DNA of 64,000 nucleotides from Balanoglossus misakiensis (Eukaryota; Hemichordata): positions 10,354,001 through 10,418,000 of the forward strand of contig CM082587.2 of the NCBI GenBank assembly GCA_040954595.2, read 5' to 3'. The notes beneath the pieces are model-generated. The model was not told the DNA's origin. It did not search any database and worked only from the letters and a program-made list of their open reading frames with translations. The translations under genes and the position numbers were made by a program. Of the stretch, positions 1 to 10,749 are shown piece by piece. Position 1 is the stretch's first letter, and each line of letters starts with the position of its first letter.

Positions 1-1172
1 TAGTCCAGTATTGACATAGGTACTTGACCCAGAGTAAACAAGATTGTGTAATTGATACATGTCAGAAGGAGATAGAGATATCACGCGCTAAGTTCATGTT
101 TAAGAAATATTAAGATGACGTGTTCCTTTTATGACTTAATACTTGACTAACGTATTAATAAGGTGTGGTGAAATTTGGGATCACACGTTTATAACGGGAG
201 ATCCGTGATGGGAGTCAACGAGCATGGATCGAGTCGTGTAATTCTTACGTGTGACCAGTAATAAACCAGAACTTTGTGTTACTCGGAAAACTTGTTGCAA
301 GTCTCTGTCTACGAAAGGTTTACGATCTGCCGGGTACCTCTCTCGGACTTTATGAATATGTTGGGTGGAGAAGGAGATGGAGATAAGTTACGCCGTCAAC
401 CTTCGGACGTGGCTGATTCCCCGCAGAAGCGTCCGAAGGAGGTGAACGTCCGAAGGACGGCGGGCGGGCGTAATAACAACAATGCACTAATACCAAATTT
501 ATGCATTTCTTTTTTCTGTGTGTTTCAATTTCTGCCATGATTAGCCATGTTATTGAACAAAATTAATTGTCTATATTTGAATCTGTGATGGAACTTCCTG
601 AATCTCCCCAATAAAATTATTTGAATAAGAACGGGAGAGCTTCAAAGATTGTCCGGATAAATTTTGCCTGGCGCCCCCGACTTCGGCAATACATCGCCCA
701 TACTGTGGGGAGAAATAAGCCGAGGAACTATAGGTTGTTGCAAAATTGAAACACAAGGGTTTTGTAACACTAGTTTTTTTTTTTTTTTTTTTTTTTTGCG
801 GGGGGGGGGGGGGTTCGACTCAGGGGCCTTGCCAACGACGTACGACCAAAATACAGAATTGTTTCTGGGCCGGCCTTTCTTTAAAAAATTGTGCTGCGAC
901 GCGAATTTTTATTTTAATTTTTCCCCGTCAAGGGTGGAAGGAGGGTCAGTTTTATAGTTTTATCAATATTGTCACATGTATACTGTTCATGCAGTCACTG
1001 ATCACGCGCTCCAACGACGGTGTCCAGTGATTTATATCTAGCTGAAGCAGTTCGAGTTTGTCGTGGTCGCCACCACAAAACAGGAAAAAAAACGGGTGAC
1101 GCGCTGTTATTCAAGTGACGCGCGTGTGTTTAACGCAATAAACCTGCGGCCGTATCTTGAGAAATCATTCCC
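1..1172. other. gene-free flank with a T-run/G-run tract
   Basis: I see no convincing coding sequence here; the short open frames lack any recognisable domain. Positions 774-813 hold a long T run directly followed by a G run, which looks like a low-complexity tract or a sequencing-difficult site. The 5' exons of the receptor that starts at 1260 may lie here or outside the window, but I cannot define them. Confidence 0.5.
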
Positions 1173-1180
1173 CACAAAAT

Positions 1181-1233
1181 CTCGTAATTACGAGATTCTC
1201 ATAATTACGTGATTAAAAACTCGTAATTACGAG
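1181..1233. repeat. three tandem 14-bp palindromes just upstream of the receptor exon
   Basis: The palindrome CTCGTAATTACGAG occurs at 1181-1194 and again at 1220-1233. A two-mismatch version (CTCATAATTACGTG) lies between them at 1198-1211. Each copy is self-complementary, and the group ends 26 bases before the inferred splice acceptor of the receptor exon. It may be a small palindromic repeat or an intronic cruciform; no function can be read from the sequence. Confidence 0.7.
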
Positions 1234-1259
1234 ATTTTTATTTTTATTTTATTTTTTAG

Positions 1260-2680
1260 AAATTGGCCCAAATAAGCTTCTGTACGTTTTCATTACAGAT
1301 GCGTCCGTTTTTGATATTACTCCAGTGATTGACTCTGTCGGTGAAATGGTGTACCAAAATATCAACTGCGCTATTTGTAATGGTGTGAATGAATCGAGCC
1401 TGCACTTTTCGTCGTTAGAGTGGGAATGCCCGAGAGATATGCCAATGGAAATTTTGTCGACTAATATTTCCTCTATCGTCTCCTTCTTGATGTCATCAGA
1501 ACTTTGTTCAATGAGGCAGTTTATCGAGGGCGATCTCCGGCATGGTGTAACTGAATGTTTCAGGCCCATTGACACCTGCCCTGCTGATTTCCCCAACGAC
1601 ACGATTGTTGAGCTGTGTCACCGTTATTCAGCAGTAGTTGGGGTATTCGTAGTATTAAGCGGGAGAGCTAGGGGATTTATGTATTACAAGAACATTCATT
1701 GTGCAATATGCAATGACGTTGCAATCAATCCTTCTTATGTAACATGCGGTTTACCGCCGCTTGAGTTGATAGTCTATCCCCGATTTCCCGCCTTTGATAT
1801 ATTGTTTGACTTCAACGCACAGGGAGAACATCGACTGCATACTATGGATATCATTAGAATTCAAGAGCAATGGAGCTGCGAACATGGCCGAATCTTGGAT
1901 ATGTTACAAGGAAAATGTATTTTGAGACACGTCTTTGATTACGACAATTTTGACATAACGAAATTGAAAATGAATCCTTTATCAGAACGGCCGGAGCTGA
2001 ATGACTTCTTTGTAGCGTCAGCTCACGGGAGACATCCCGCCATTTTGTTAACTTTCCGCGTTTCTTTGCCATCGGTGGAAGTGGACGGGTGCGATTTCAT
2101 CAACCTCGAAGAAACCGTGACGTCACTGATACGAAATCTGTCCGTTATTTACACACATAACATTTCCAACTCGCATTACCATTGTGACAGAGCGGAGGAT
2201 TTTGGTGATTTACTTGTCACTTTGTCCGTTCTTGTTCGCGTGGAGTCCAATTTCACCGGTGATTTTCTCCCAGCAGCCTGTGCGGCAACCTGGTCTCAAG
2301 TCGGCTCAGAATTGCTGATGGCGGGCTTTGTCGTCAGGTCGGTCACTTTTGAAATGTTGAACCCCGTCTGTGGTAACAGAATCGAACAAGTCACATTTGA
2401 GAGTCACAAATTTGAGTACACCAACGTGACTGTAAATGAAAACCTAATGGCAAACGTAACATGGAATTACAGCTCCCAATTATTTGTGTCTAAAACAAGT
2501 CATTACACGCATAAAAGTCCAGCCTCACCAGATATACAACTAATGGTCACAATGTGCAAATCTCCGAACAGAAACGTTGATGATTTTATAACGAGTTGTA
2601 CAGGAGTGATTTTGAGATTTTCTGAAGGCACCTTCCGTGTAAGCGACGACGTTCTTTCAGTTGAATCATCGGTTTATCCA
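1260..2680 (+). CDS. receptor ectodomain segment (fragment of the GPCR pseudogene)
   Basis: About 473 codons are open in one frame from the splice acceptor to the TAG at 2681. The segment is rich in paired cysteines and has many Asn-x-Ser/Thr sites, as expected of an extracellular domain. It lacks its own ATG near the 5' end, which fits an internal exon. If transcribed and terminated at the TAG it could in principle give a soluble ectodomain, but nothing shows that this happens. The same frame continues past the stop into TM1, so a nonsense mutation is the simpler reading. Confidence 0.75.
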
Positions 2681-2683
2681 TAG

Positions 2684-2908
2684 GGAAAGTTTGTTCTATC
2701 GAAAGACCGTTCCCAAGCCTTCGTGTGTCAGTCCAAGAAAAGAATGACTACGTTTTGGAACCAGAAGTCAAAAACAAAACTGAAACAGCTGTTAACTCTT
2801 GTTGGTTGTATTCTGTCCATAGTCTGTCTTTCGATCACTGCCATCACGATCTCTGTTTTCAAACAGATGAGAACTCGTCCAGGAAAGATTATACTAAATT
2901 TGGCCGTA
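2684..2908 (+). CDS. receptor stalk, TM1 and start of TM2 (fragment)
   Basis: This segment is in the same frame as the ectodomain. A basic stretch is followed by a hydrophobic helix (TM1), a short Arg-rich loop with the family-typical Arg-Pro-Gly-Lys, and then Asn-Leu-Ala-Val of TM2, where the first transposon interrupts the helix at the GTA valine codon (2906-2908). Confidence 0.85.
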
Positions 2909-5447
2909 TAGTGGAGCGGCCAAACCCCAATTTTCATATCGATTGTGCATTTTGTGATAAAAGCACCAAACTTGGCTCAGATGTGTGTTACTGTGTACTA
3001 AGCAAATTTAGATAGCGAGCCACTTAATATCTGTTAACGGGTAGCCATGGCAACCATTTTTCAAAATGGCCGCCACTACATTAATCTTTCAAACAAAATA
3101 ACGACTAAAGAACACCAAGGTAATTTCAGATTATGATATTTGAAACCAGAAACTATAGAAAGGGTGATTTGCAAAGTATTGTGGTCACCGAAATAGTTAT
3201 AAATACAGAATAAAGGATAAAACACAGTTTAATGTCTACAGTGGAGCGGCATAACAGATCGATTGTGGATTTTGCGATAAAAGCACCAAACTTGGCTCAG
3301 ATGTGCGTTAATGTGTACTAAACAAATTCAGATAGCGAGCCACAATATCTGTTGATGAGTTTCCATGGCAACCATTTTTTTTATTTTTTCCAAATGGCCG
3401 CCAATACAGATAATCTGACCCACAAATTAACAATTATAAAACACCAAAATAAATTCACATTACAATATTTTAAACAAAAAACTGCTCAAAGAGTAATTTT
3501 CAAAATATTTATCATCACTAAACTAGTTATAGGGGTAAATACAGGATCGAGATTCAGTCACTGTATAACCATAGATATTTTATAATAGTGGCCTGGCATA
3601 AACAACATTTTCATAACATTTGGGCATTTTGTGATAAAAGTTTAACAAGTAAAGCTCAGTTGATTCGTTATTTTCCCCATAAAAATATCTTTGATGAACA
3701 AAATTCCAAATTTAGTCAACCCAGGGAAAAAACGGCATGTTGTTTCTCAACCTTATAAATTAATCTGACCAGTTTGAATCAGTGCAGAATCTAGCTTTTC
3801 TATTTAACTTCATCAAATGATTCATGCAAATAAAGAATCACTTCCCCATAAAATGGTGGCAGAAAGCCAGTATCATGACAGTTGATTGGTTTGTTAAAGT
3901 TACTATAGAAACTAACTATGTCTAGGTTGCATGTACATATAGAGATGTTAGGAATCAAAATCAAAATCTGTTTCAAACTTTTCATCCAATACTTGTCCTT
4001 CGGAAAGCGTTTTGATGAAGTCGCTTGAAGTGCTTTGTATTGCTCATGTTATCGATAATTTTAATCACACCTTGATGATAGTCAGTAGTTCTATTTTGAC
4101 ATGTTATTTTGTGTATTTTTGAACCCCCAAAATCTAAGAATAAAATGATAAAGTAAAAATAGGCTTCAAAACACCAAAAATCTTCAGGATCACAGCTTTT
4201 CTGTAAAGAGTAAGATTTCGCTTACTTCATGCTATTAAATGAAAATCAAGTTTTCCGTAATATCTCTTGCAAAGTCAGATCTTTACACATTGAGATATTA
4301 GAATGGTAGTACATTCCAAGTGACTTGTTGGGAGCATTGGGCCACCTAATCCCAGTAAATTGCAATAAGACCTGTTTTTCCATTTACCAATCTAAAGGCC
4401 AACTGCTTGTACACATTTTTGACAATATTTATGGCATGATGAACACTATTCTCGACAAATAAAATAATGTTGTGTCCTCCGGTGTAATTCTTATGAGTTT
4501 GGAATCATAGACACCATTTATCTTTTGGTCAACTCTGTTAACAGTCACCAAACTTGCTGGAGTCGAACTGCTACATGATCTAAAGTATCAAGACATATGG
4601 TCGATTATTAACGTTTCAGCAATTCGACATAAGTTTCTTTAATTTCCTATGGCATTTTGACAAACATCAACGCCCCGAATTTTTTTTGTCAACGCTGCGG
4701 TCGCGATTGTGGTCGAAACAAAGCCGACATTTTCTCATGGTTCGTTACCCGGGGTCAATTTAGATTGCATTGCGTTTGAGGCCCTATGTGTATGTCTGTC
4801 GACCAATAAACGCGACGACCGCGGACTCAGTTTGGATTAACGTCTATTTCGGGCAGTGGACTCTCCTATCAAGTTGATAAGGAAATTTTACCAGTCACGA
4901 GTAAGCCAAGCCCACATCCGTGTGCAATTCAAATATATCGGTGATCTGTTTATATGATTATCATTAGCTAAGGTGGTAAACTGTTGTGATTCATATGTGT
5001 AATTTACGTACTGCAAGTTAAATATCGCAATTAGCCTAATGTTTGACCATAGTCAGTATATGGTTTGACTTCTAGAGGAGCACCTATTAATCCGAGAACA
5101 AAGGGATTAAAAGGTGTGCCTTTAAATTGTGTTTTGATAACTTACTTACCCCTTTAAGTAGTTTAGTAACCATAATATCTTTGCAAATCATTCTTTCCAC
5201 AGTTCCTTGTATCAAATATAGTAATGTAAATTTATTTTGGTGTTTACAGATGTTATTTGGTGGGTGAAATTATCTGTATTGGTGGCCATTTTGAAAAATT
5301 GGTTGCCATGGAAACTCATCAACAGATATTTAGTGGCTCGCTATCTGAATTTGTTTAGTACACATTAACACACATCTGAGCCAAGTTTGGTGCTTTTATC
5401 ACAAAATGCACAATCGCTATGAAAACTAGGGTTTGGCCGCTCCACTA
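2909..5447. mobile_element. 2,539-bp non-autonomous DNA transposon in the GPCR exon
   Basis: The ends form an inverted repeat of more than 100 bp beginning TAGTGGAGCGGCC and ending GGCCGCTCCACTA, flanked by GTA on both sides (2906-2908 and 5448-5450). The two arms differ at only a few positions. No transposase frame is visible inside, so it is non-autonomous. A 3-bp duplication is compatible with several superfamilies (PIF/Harbinger, CACTA, Academ, Zator); the end sequence does not settle which. Confidence 0.9.
3236..3670 (+). repeat. extra direct copies of the left terminal repeat inside the 2.5-kb element
   Basis: The terminal sequence of about 110 bp, starting GTGGAGCGG and ending near GATAGCGAGCCAC, is repeated in direct orientation at about 3240-3345 and, more degenerate, at about 3588-3660. 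Copies are spaced about 330-350 bp and each is followed by related TGGCAACCAT-containing sequence. The left end is therefore a short tandem array of terminal units. Confidence 0.75.
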
Positions 5448-5450
5448 GTA

Positions 5451-5580
5451 GCTCTTTTGATCGCGCAGCTTTTGTTTATCACGGTCTTGGACTGGACAAC
5501 GTTTGCTTGGCTGTGCAAAACAGCTGCTATTGTATCGCACTACATTTGGCTGGCGGCATTCTGTTGGATGAGCGTCATGG
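5451..5580 (+). CDS. receptor TM2 remainder and TM3 (fragment)
   Basis: The frame resumes with Ala-Leu-Leu-Ile-Ala-Gln directly after the second GTA copy (5448-5450). The hydrophobic TM2 and the TM3 start, with a Cys after Trp-Leu, are visible. The fragment ends inside TM3 at ATGG, where the 412-bp element inserted. Confidence 0.88.
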
Positions 5581-5992
5581 TGTTGTGCCGAATTCGGCCC
5601 CATGCCGAATACGTCCCCGCGCATGCCTTGACAAACAAACCGTGGCTTCTAAGGGATAAGATCGGCAGGTAAAGCAGCTGATTTCAGCCCCAGTGCCGAT
5701 TAAGACCCCAACTAAAGTCATGTTAACTGTTGAAAGCTAAAAGTGATGGTTTCGGCCTAAATGGGTGAATATCTGCCCATGGCCCTGATTTGTTGGTGGA
5801 ATGAAATTAAATCCTTGCGGTAATGCAATGTCCAAGTTTATAGTGCAGTACAATGTACATTCATGCACAGCCTTACATGCACGTTGGATGGCAAATCTTT
5901 CACACAAGAAAATGCAATATTTCAGACACATGTTACTGATGACCCGAGCATGCGCGGGACGTAATCGGCACGGGGCCGAATTCGGCACAACA
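5581..5992. mobile_element. 412-bp MITE with TGT...ACA ends in TM3 of the GPCR
   Basis: A perfect 21-bp inverted repeat starts TGTTGTGCCGAATTCGG at 5581 and its complement ends at 5992. ATGG is duplicated on both sides (5577-5580 and 5993-5996). Termini TGT...ACA with a 4-bp target duplication match what is described for Ginger-type integrase-related transposons, so a Ginger1-derived MITE is a reasonable inference. No coding capacity is seen. Confidence 0.88.
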
Positions 5993-5996
5993 ATGG

Positions 5997-6547
5997 CATT
6001 TGACATCGTGCACATGCGCACACAACTGACCCGCGCCGATTTGGGGAATGGCAACATATTTGTGTACTACTGTCTGTATGCCTGGTTGCTACCATTCGTT
6101 TTCGTTGGAGTCTGTGTAGTGATCGATCATACTGCTCCGTATGGTTTCCGAGTTGGTTACAGTGAGGGTCCTGTATGTTGGATCGGTCGGCTGACGCCTT
6201 TGATTGTCAGGTTCCTCGGCCCTGTTGGCCTGATTGTTCTTTTCAATGTCGTTTGCTTAATATACACCGTGTTCTCCATGTTAGCATCGGAGAGAGAAAT
6301 GAAAAGGCACCGACACACGTCGTACACGGCTCAACATGTAATCTTTTCTATCAAGATGTCTACCGTTATGGGGTTGACGTGGATTATTGGTTTTGTGGAT
6401 GGCTTTTATCAGGCCGATGTTTTGGAGTACATTTTCATTGTTGCCAATACCTTGCAGGGTGTTTTCATTTTCGGGGCGTTTCTGCTACGCATGAAAACAG
6501 TCGGGCTGTACCGTGGCCTGTGTTGTAAGACCGAAGGTCATGTTTAA
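5997..6547 (+). CDS. receptor TM3 end to C-terminus (fragment)
   Basis: About 183 codons carry the end of TM3, then TM4 to TM7 and a tail of about 20 residues ending with TAA at 6545-6547. Class hallmarks are the Gly-Leu-Thr-Trp motif of TM6 and the Asn-Thr-Leu-Gln-Gly motif of TM7. An open frame extends 5' of 5997 into the 412-bp element; that part is transposon, not receptor. Confidence 0.88.
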
Positions 6548-8164
6548 GATCATGTTTAAGAATTGGAAGTTCAAAACATAAAGTGATACTGGGTCATTCT
6601 GAAACTTTGTAACAGAAAAATAACAAAATGTGAAGACAATCATTTTTGACCAAAGAAAGTCACGAAATATAGCAAACGTATCATTTCTTCTATCTCTCAC
6701 TGTTGTGAGTTATCTACTTTTACCCAGAATGCAATTATTATCATGTGATTTGACCCCCTAGCATAAAGTGAAAACCTATTTATATTAGGCCTATTTAAGG
6801 CAGTCAGAATTGCAATGCCCACTCTTTTGCCTCTCATCAAACGATTGTAATTCGAGTATGGTGCATACTCGTGGCTAATATAAATCAAAGCGACCATTTC
6901 ATCGATTTTTGCGGTGTTTTGATGAACTGTGAGCAGTCATCACATGGCCTGCTCGTGAATTCTACCCTCTGTGTGTATGTCCACAAACAGGTAATACGTC
7001 CCCAAAGAAAAAATATGTTTTGAAGGGTATTGACCTGTCATCAATCAAAACGAAGCTTTGGGTGAGAAAAATGTTCTAAGTATTAAAAAGTACCACCTTT
7101 TGGGGAATGACAATTTACAACTGCTTGGATGGACCAACACAACAGGAAGGTGCTGTAGGCCTATTTATTTGACACTCTACAAAGTGTCGCCATTTATTTT
7201 CAGTGGTGGCTAACAGAAATTCATTAATCTATAGAATAAAGTTTACACAACCAGCCACAATTATATAACTGTAATGTATTTCTAAGTTGTAAAACATCTT
7301 ATTTGTTTAAAATACCTGACTTTTATCCAGAAGATGTATAAAATGTTGGGTCAGACTTTTAAAAAAATGACAAATAGTAGATACCCAAAGAAATGTTATG
7401 AAATGTCATACCATATTGATAGATCAAGAACAAAACCTACATGAATACATCATATTAAAAATACTAGTATTCGTTTTTTTGCTATTTTGTCCATTGTATG
7501 AGGAGGAGGGGTCAAAGCTAATTCCTCTAAAATTCCGTATTAACCCTACACGGGAAAAATGTTTTGTTTTCTTAACTTAAAACTCAGCAACTTCAATATA
7601 CACTTGCAGTTTTCGTTCATAAGTCTTTTAACGGGATTACTTTGTACAGCAGCAAACGCAGCAGAATTGATACGCTGGCTTATAGTTTAATTCCATGTAG
7701 TATTTCTCTCTGTAAACAGAGTGTCTTTATGTGATGGGCTGAGGCCCTGACATTTGAAATAAACAATTCTATTCTGTATTTCTGTATTCGTTTTCAATCT
7801 ACAAAATGTATTGGAAAACAAGAAATTCTTGGTGAGAAAAGTTTTATGAATTCATTTGTGGGAAATCTTAAATATTTGTGTATTGTAATTGTTTTAGCGA
7901 AATTTGTACAACTGATAACTTTTCAAATATTACACTTTACGTCACCTGTACCAGAACAATGCCTCTTAGTTGTTTAAAATCTTACGCATATATGAAAATG
8001 TTGGCACGATTAAAGCCCCATGAGCTCCAACTCGAAAAAAATGCAATATTTCATTTTAAAAAATACGGGAATTTTCGACTATACTGATATTTCTTGGATT
8101 TTTGGACCATTTTGTCATAAATAACAGTTATCTTGATTTACAATCAGACAAAATCATTTATGAT
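6548..8164. other. AT-rich gene-free stretch downstream of the receptor
   Basis: No frame here has recognisable protein features. Near 7735-7790 a short GC hairpin (GGGCTGAGGCCC) is followed by an AATAAA signal and repeated TTCTGTATT, which could be the tail of an old retroposed repeat or a polyadenylation region. This is a weak inference. Confidence 0.4.
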
Positions 8165-9010
8165 GTTTGATACAAGGCACCATTATGTTATTCTACATCT
8201 GGATATGTAGTGAATCAACGTTCGACCACACACAACTCCCATCCCATTTGTAAGATATGACAGTAAAAATCTCGACAAAATGTATAAAAGGTAAACACCG
8301 ATTATTCATTTTGGCGAGTTTTTCGGTCCCATTGGTATGTACCATGGGACCTTATGGGATCGGTTGCGTCTGTATGTATGGATGGATGGATGGATGTATG
8401 TCCGTCCACATCAAAAACCTGAAAACCGCTGCGTGTATCACCTTGATATTTGGTGTGCTGATGCAGGCTGGGCTGTAGATGGGAGTTTGTTCAAATGAAG
8501 TTGTCATTGCCAAAAATATGCAAATTAACTGGAAAAATGTGAATTTGGGCAAAACTCAGTAACTCACGAACTACTGGTCAGATTGCTTTGCAAAGTGATG
8601 TGTATTTACTTTAATATTGAGTTGTTTTAATGAGGCAGGAAGCCCCCATCCTGTGATTCATATAAACACAGCCAATTCCTGAATGATTACATAACTGGCT
8701 AAGTTTTAAAGAGGCCAGCTGTTCTATTTAGTTTATGTACAGTACATATGCCATTGGCAGCTTATGGGTCAGTCAGTGTTTGCCCATTGATCTCTCGCTA
8801 TGTGTGTGTGTGTGTGTGCACGTGTGTGCCTGTCTGTCTGTATATGGCCATGTGCTCCGGTGTAGACTTTTTCTTGTGTAATCACTCAATGGGACCACCG
8901 TGTCCTTGACGCGATTTTTTCACTCTCGTGTCTACAAGTGGGATGGAAGGTGTGTGTGGTTGAACGTTCATTCACTATATATCCACATATATATTAACAT
9001 AAACGGTGTC
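8165..9010. mobile_element. diverged copy of the GTTTGATACAAG hairpin MITE, carrying an insertion
   Basis: The left arm (about 8165-8320) and right arm (about 8911-9010) are inverted copies of each other. They match the complete elements at 41217-41568 and 57970-58316, including the central GTAAACACCGATTATTC segment. The outer terminal segments of the complete elements are missing or diverged here. The centre is split by unrelated sequence. Confidence 0.75.
8324..8910. mobile_element. nested insertion with GGTCCCATTG inverted ends
   Basis: It sits at the centre of the MITE. Short inverted ends GGTCCCATTG (8325) and CAATGGGACC (ending 8895) bound most of it, and near-identical flanks GCGAGTTTTT and GCGATTTTTT look like a target duplication of about 9-10 bp. 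It contains a GGAT tetranucleotide run (near 8380) and a TG run (near 8802). The exact right boundary is uncertain. Confidence 0.5.
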
Positions 9011-9147
9011 TTCTCTTTAATAAACAGAATTAAAAGCATATCCGGAACTATTTAAAGCTTAATGTTTTTTTTCCATTTGCAGCTCAAGAGCCTTTAAGGT
9101 CAAACATTGTGTTTAGCAGAGCTCGTTTTATTTTAGTTGCAATTTGT

Positions 9148-9420
9148 GGTTGACCATACTCACCTGTATGAAATGATTGGATCAGATTGTAATCTCTTCT
9201 GTCTGTAAGAGTTCATTTGATTCGTTTACTACATTCACGCACCTGTACATTAAATGATTGGGACTGTAACCGTTATTTCTGTAAACTTGTATCTGATTGG
9301 TTGACTTTACTCTGTGGAACATGAAATGATTGGATTGTAATCTATTCTCTGTGAGAAAGTTGGTCTGATTAGTTGACCATATTCACCTGTGCATGAAATG
9401 ATTACTGTAAAATGTCGTCA
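9148..9420 (+). repeat. minisatellite, about four units of 70-75 bp
   Basis: Diverged units share TTGACYATAYTCACCTGT, ATGAAATGATTGGA and a TCTGTRAGA segment. The array ends about 20 bp before the gypsy 3' LTR. Confidence 0.65.
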
Positions 9421-9439
9421 AATAAATCAATAAAGTATA

Positions 9440-10647
9440 TGTAACACAGGAACATTGGACACGCACACCACGGTTAGAGTTCAATTCCAATGAGCACTTT
9501 TATTCCAGCTTCCATATGCAGTCACACATTACAATGGTTCAATTTGGATAATGATAGACCATAAGTGGTTTTGACAGGAGCGAGACTTGTATAGTAAACT
9601 GTAAGTGACTTGAAAACAAGTACCACAACCAAACAACTACGCAACAACAAAGAACCTGCAAAGAAATAAAGATTGCAGTGTCAGTGTATTTCCCCATTAC
9701 TCATGGTCAGACTAAGCGTCAGTGACTAAGACACAAGTAAATACATACACAAAAATATTCAGGTAAATCAATGAAATTACAATACAGTTCTCAACATCAG
9801 GGAGATGCTAATATACTGATGAATTGTAAACATAACGTCAACATGGCTTCATCATAGTATAAATCATGACACTGTACTGATAATATATGCATTGTGCAGT
9901 ACTATTTCAAGTATTCAGAATTACAGTAAATAACAGCAAATTAGACAAAACCAGGTAAGTCTGTTTAAAAGGTACAATTCACTCACCCTGACTAACAGGT
10001 AAGTAAAGCAATCAATGGGTAACCAACCAACAGTCCAAATCTGCTCGTACGACTGTCCTGTACAAACAATAGACCGCTGTGTAAGTTGCTGAGCAAGAAC
10101 CATGCATTTCACGGAATACAGAAATAGTCTGTTCATATTTACTGCAAATATCGATATTAAATGAAGCTGGATTCATCAATCAATGTAAAACAACTCTAAA
10201 TTACTTTTTATGAACATTCAAACTTACAGACAAAAATAGATAAGACTTTCACTGAAATTATTGTACGCACATGGACGCCACGTGTAACATCATATGTACA
10301 AAGTTGTCTGTACCGAAATGCAGCAAATATCAAATAAATACAAGAAATATATTACAAATTACTCTTGACAAAAACATAACATCTTACCAAACAAGTATGT
10401 GTAGTTATCAAAGTAACAATGCTGGCCACAAAGTGGATGTCGCCGGATGAAATTCAATGGTTGAATCTCACAAGGTAAGTACAAAGTAGCAGCGCTCACC
10501 ACAAAGTGGATGGCTCCGGATGAAATTCAGTGATCGAATGACAGGGTTACAAGGTAAGTACATGTACTATAGCAAGAAAAACACTGTCTGCGCATGCGCA
10601 CAAATTATAGTGCCCTCACACGACACTTATGGTTTTATATCCTCACA
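9440..10647 (-). repeat. 3' LTR of the gypsy element
   Basis: The 1,208-bp LTR runs TGTGAGGATATAAAACC to CCTGTGTTACA on the coding strand. The TATAAAA just inside its start is a plausible promoter element in the equivalent 5' copy. Two tandem sub-repeats containing GGATGAAATTCA lie near 10440-10560. Confidence 0.92.
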
Positions 10648-10660
10648 CACTTCCCTGCTT
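10648..10660 (-). other. polypurine tract of the gypsy element
   Basis: The - strand reads AAGCAGGGAAGTG immediately before the 3' LTR, as expected for the plus-strand DNA primer site. Confidence 0.7.
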
Positions 10661-10749
10661 AATGGTTAGTGTCCCATCAACCATCAAACAATCAGTCGTG
10701 CGCAATAGTAGATAACATCTGCATAATTAAAAGGTTTGTTTTAGCAATA

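Larger units (their letters stand above)
1260..6547 (+). pseudogene. adhesion/Methuselah-like seven-transmembrane receptor, broken by a stop and two transposons
   Basis: This is a cell-surface receptor of the secretin/adhesion GPCR class. One long exon follows a pyrimidine-rich acceptor (AG at 1258-1259) and runs in one frame through ectodomain, TM1-TM7 and a short tail. Two ectodomain modules contain the Cys-Ala-Ile-Cys-Asn motif (near 1365 and 1700). TM1 begins near residues KQLLTLVGCIL, TM6 has the family motif GLTWIIGF, and TM7 has NTLQGVFIF. Three lesions interrupt it: an in-frame TAG at 2681-2683, a 2,539-bp element at 2909-5447 (target duplication GTA) and a 412-bp element at 5581-5992 (target duplication ATGG). 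Deleting each element with one target copy restores a continuous frame across TM2 and TM3. The intact receptor part would be about 775 residues. Ligand and biology are unknown; 5' exons with a signal peptide are not identified. Confidence 0.88.

Noticed and set aside
774-813. T run followed by G run as a functional element
   Set aside because: It is a low-complexity tract; a similar one occurs near 24250. Length may be unreliable and no structure supports a function.
5801-5996. Upstream ATG extension of the last receptor fragment
   Set aside because: These codons lie within the 412-bp transposon; the receptor frame resumes at 5997.
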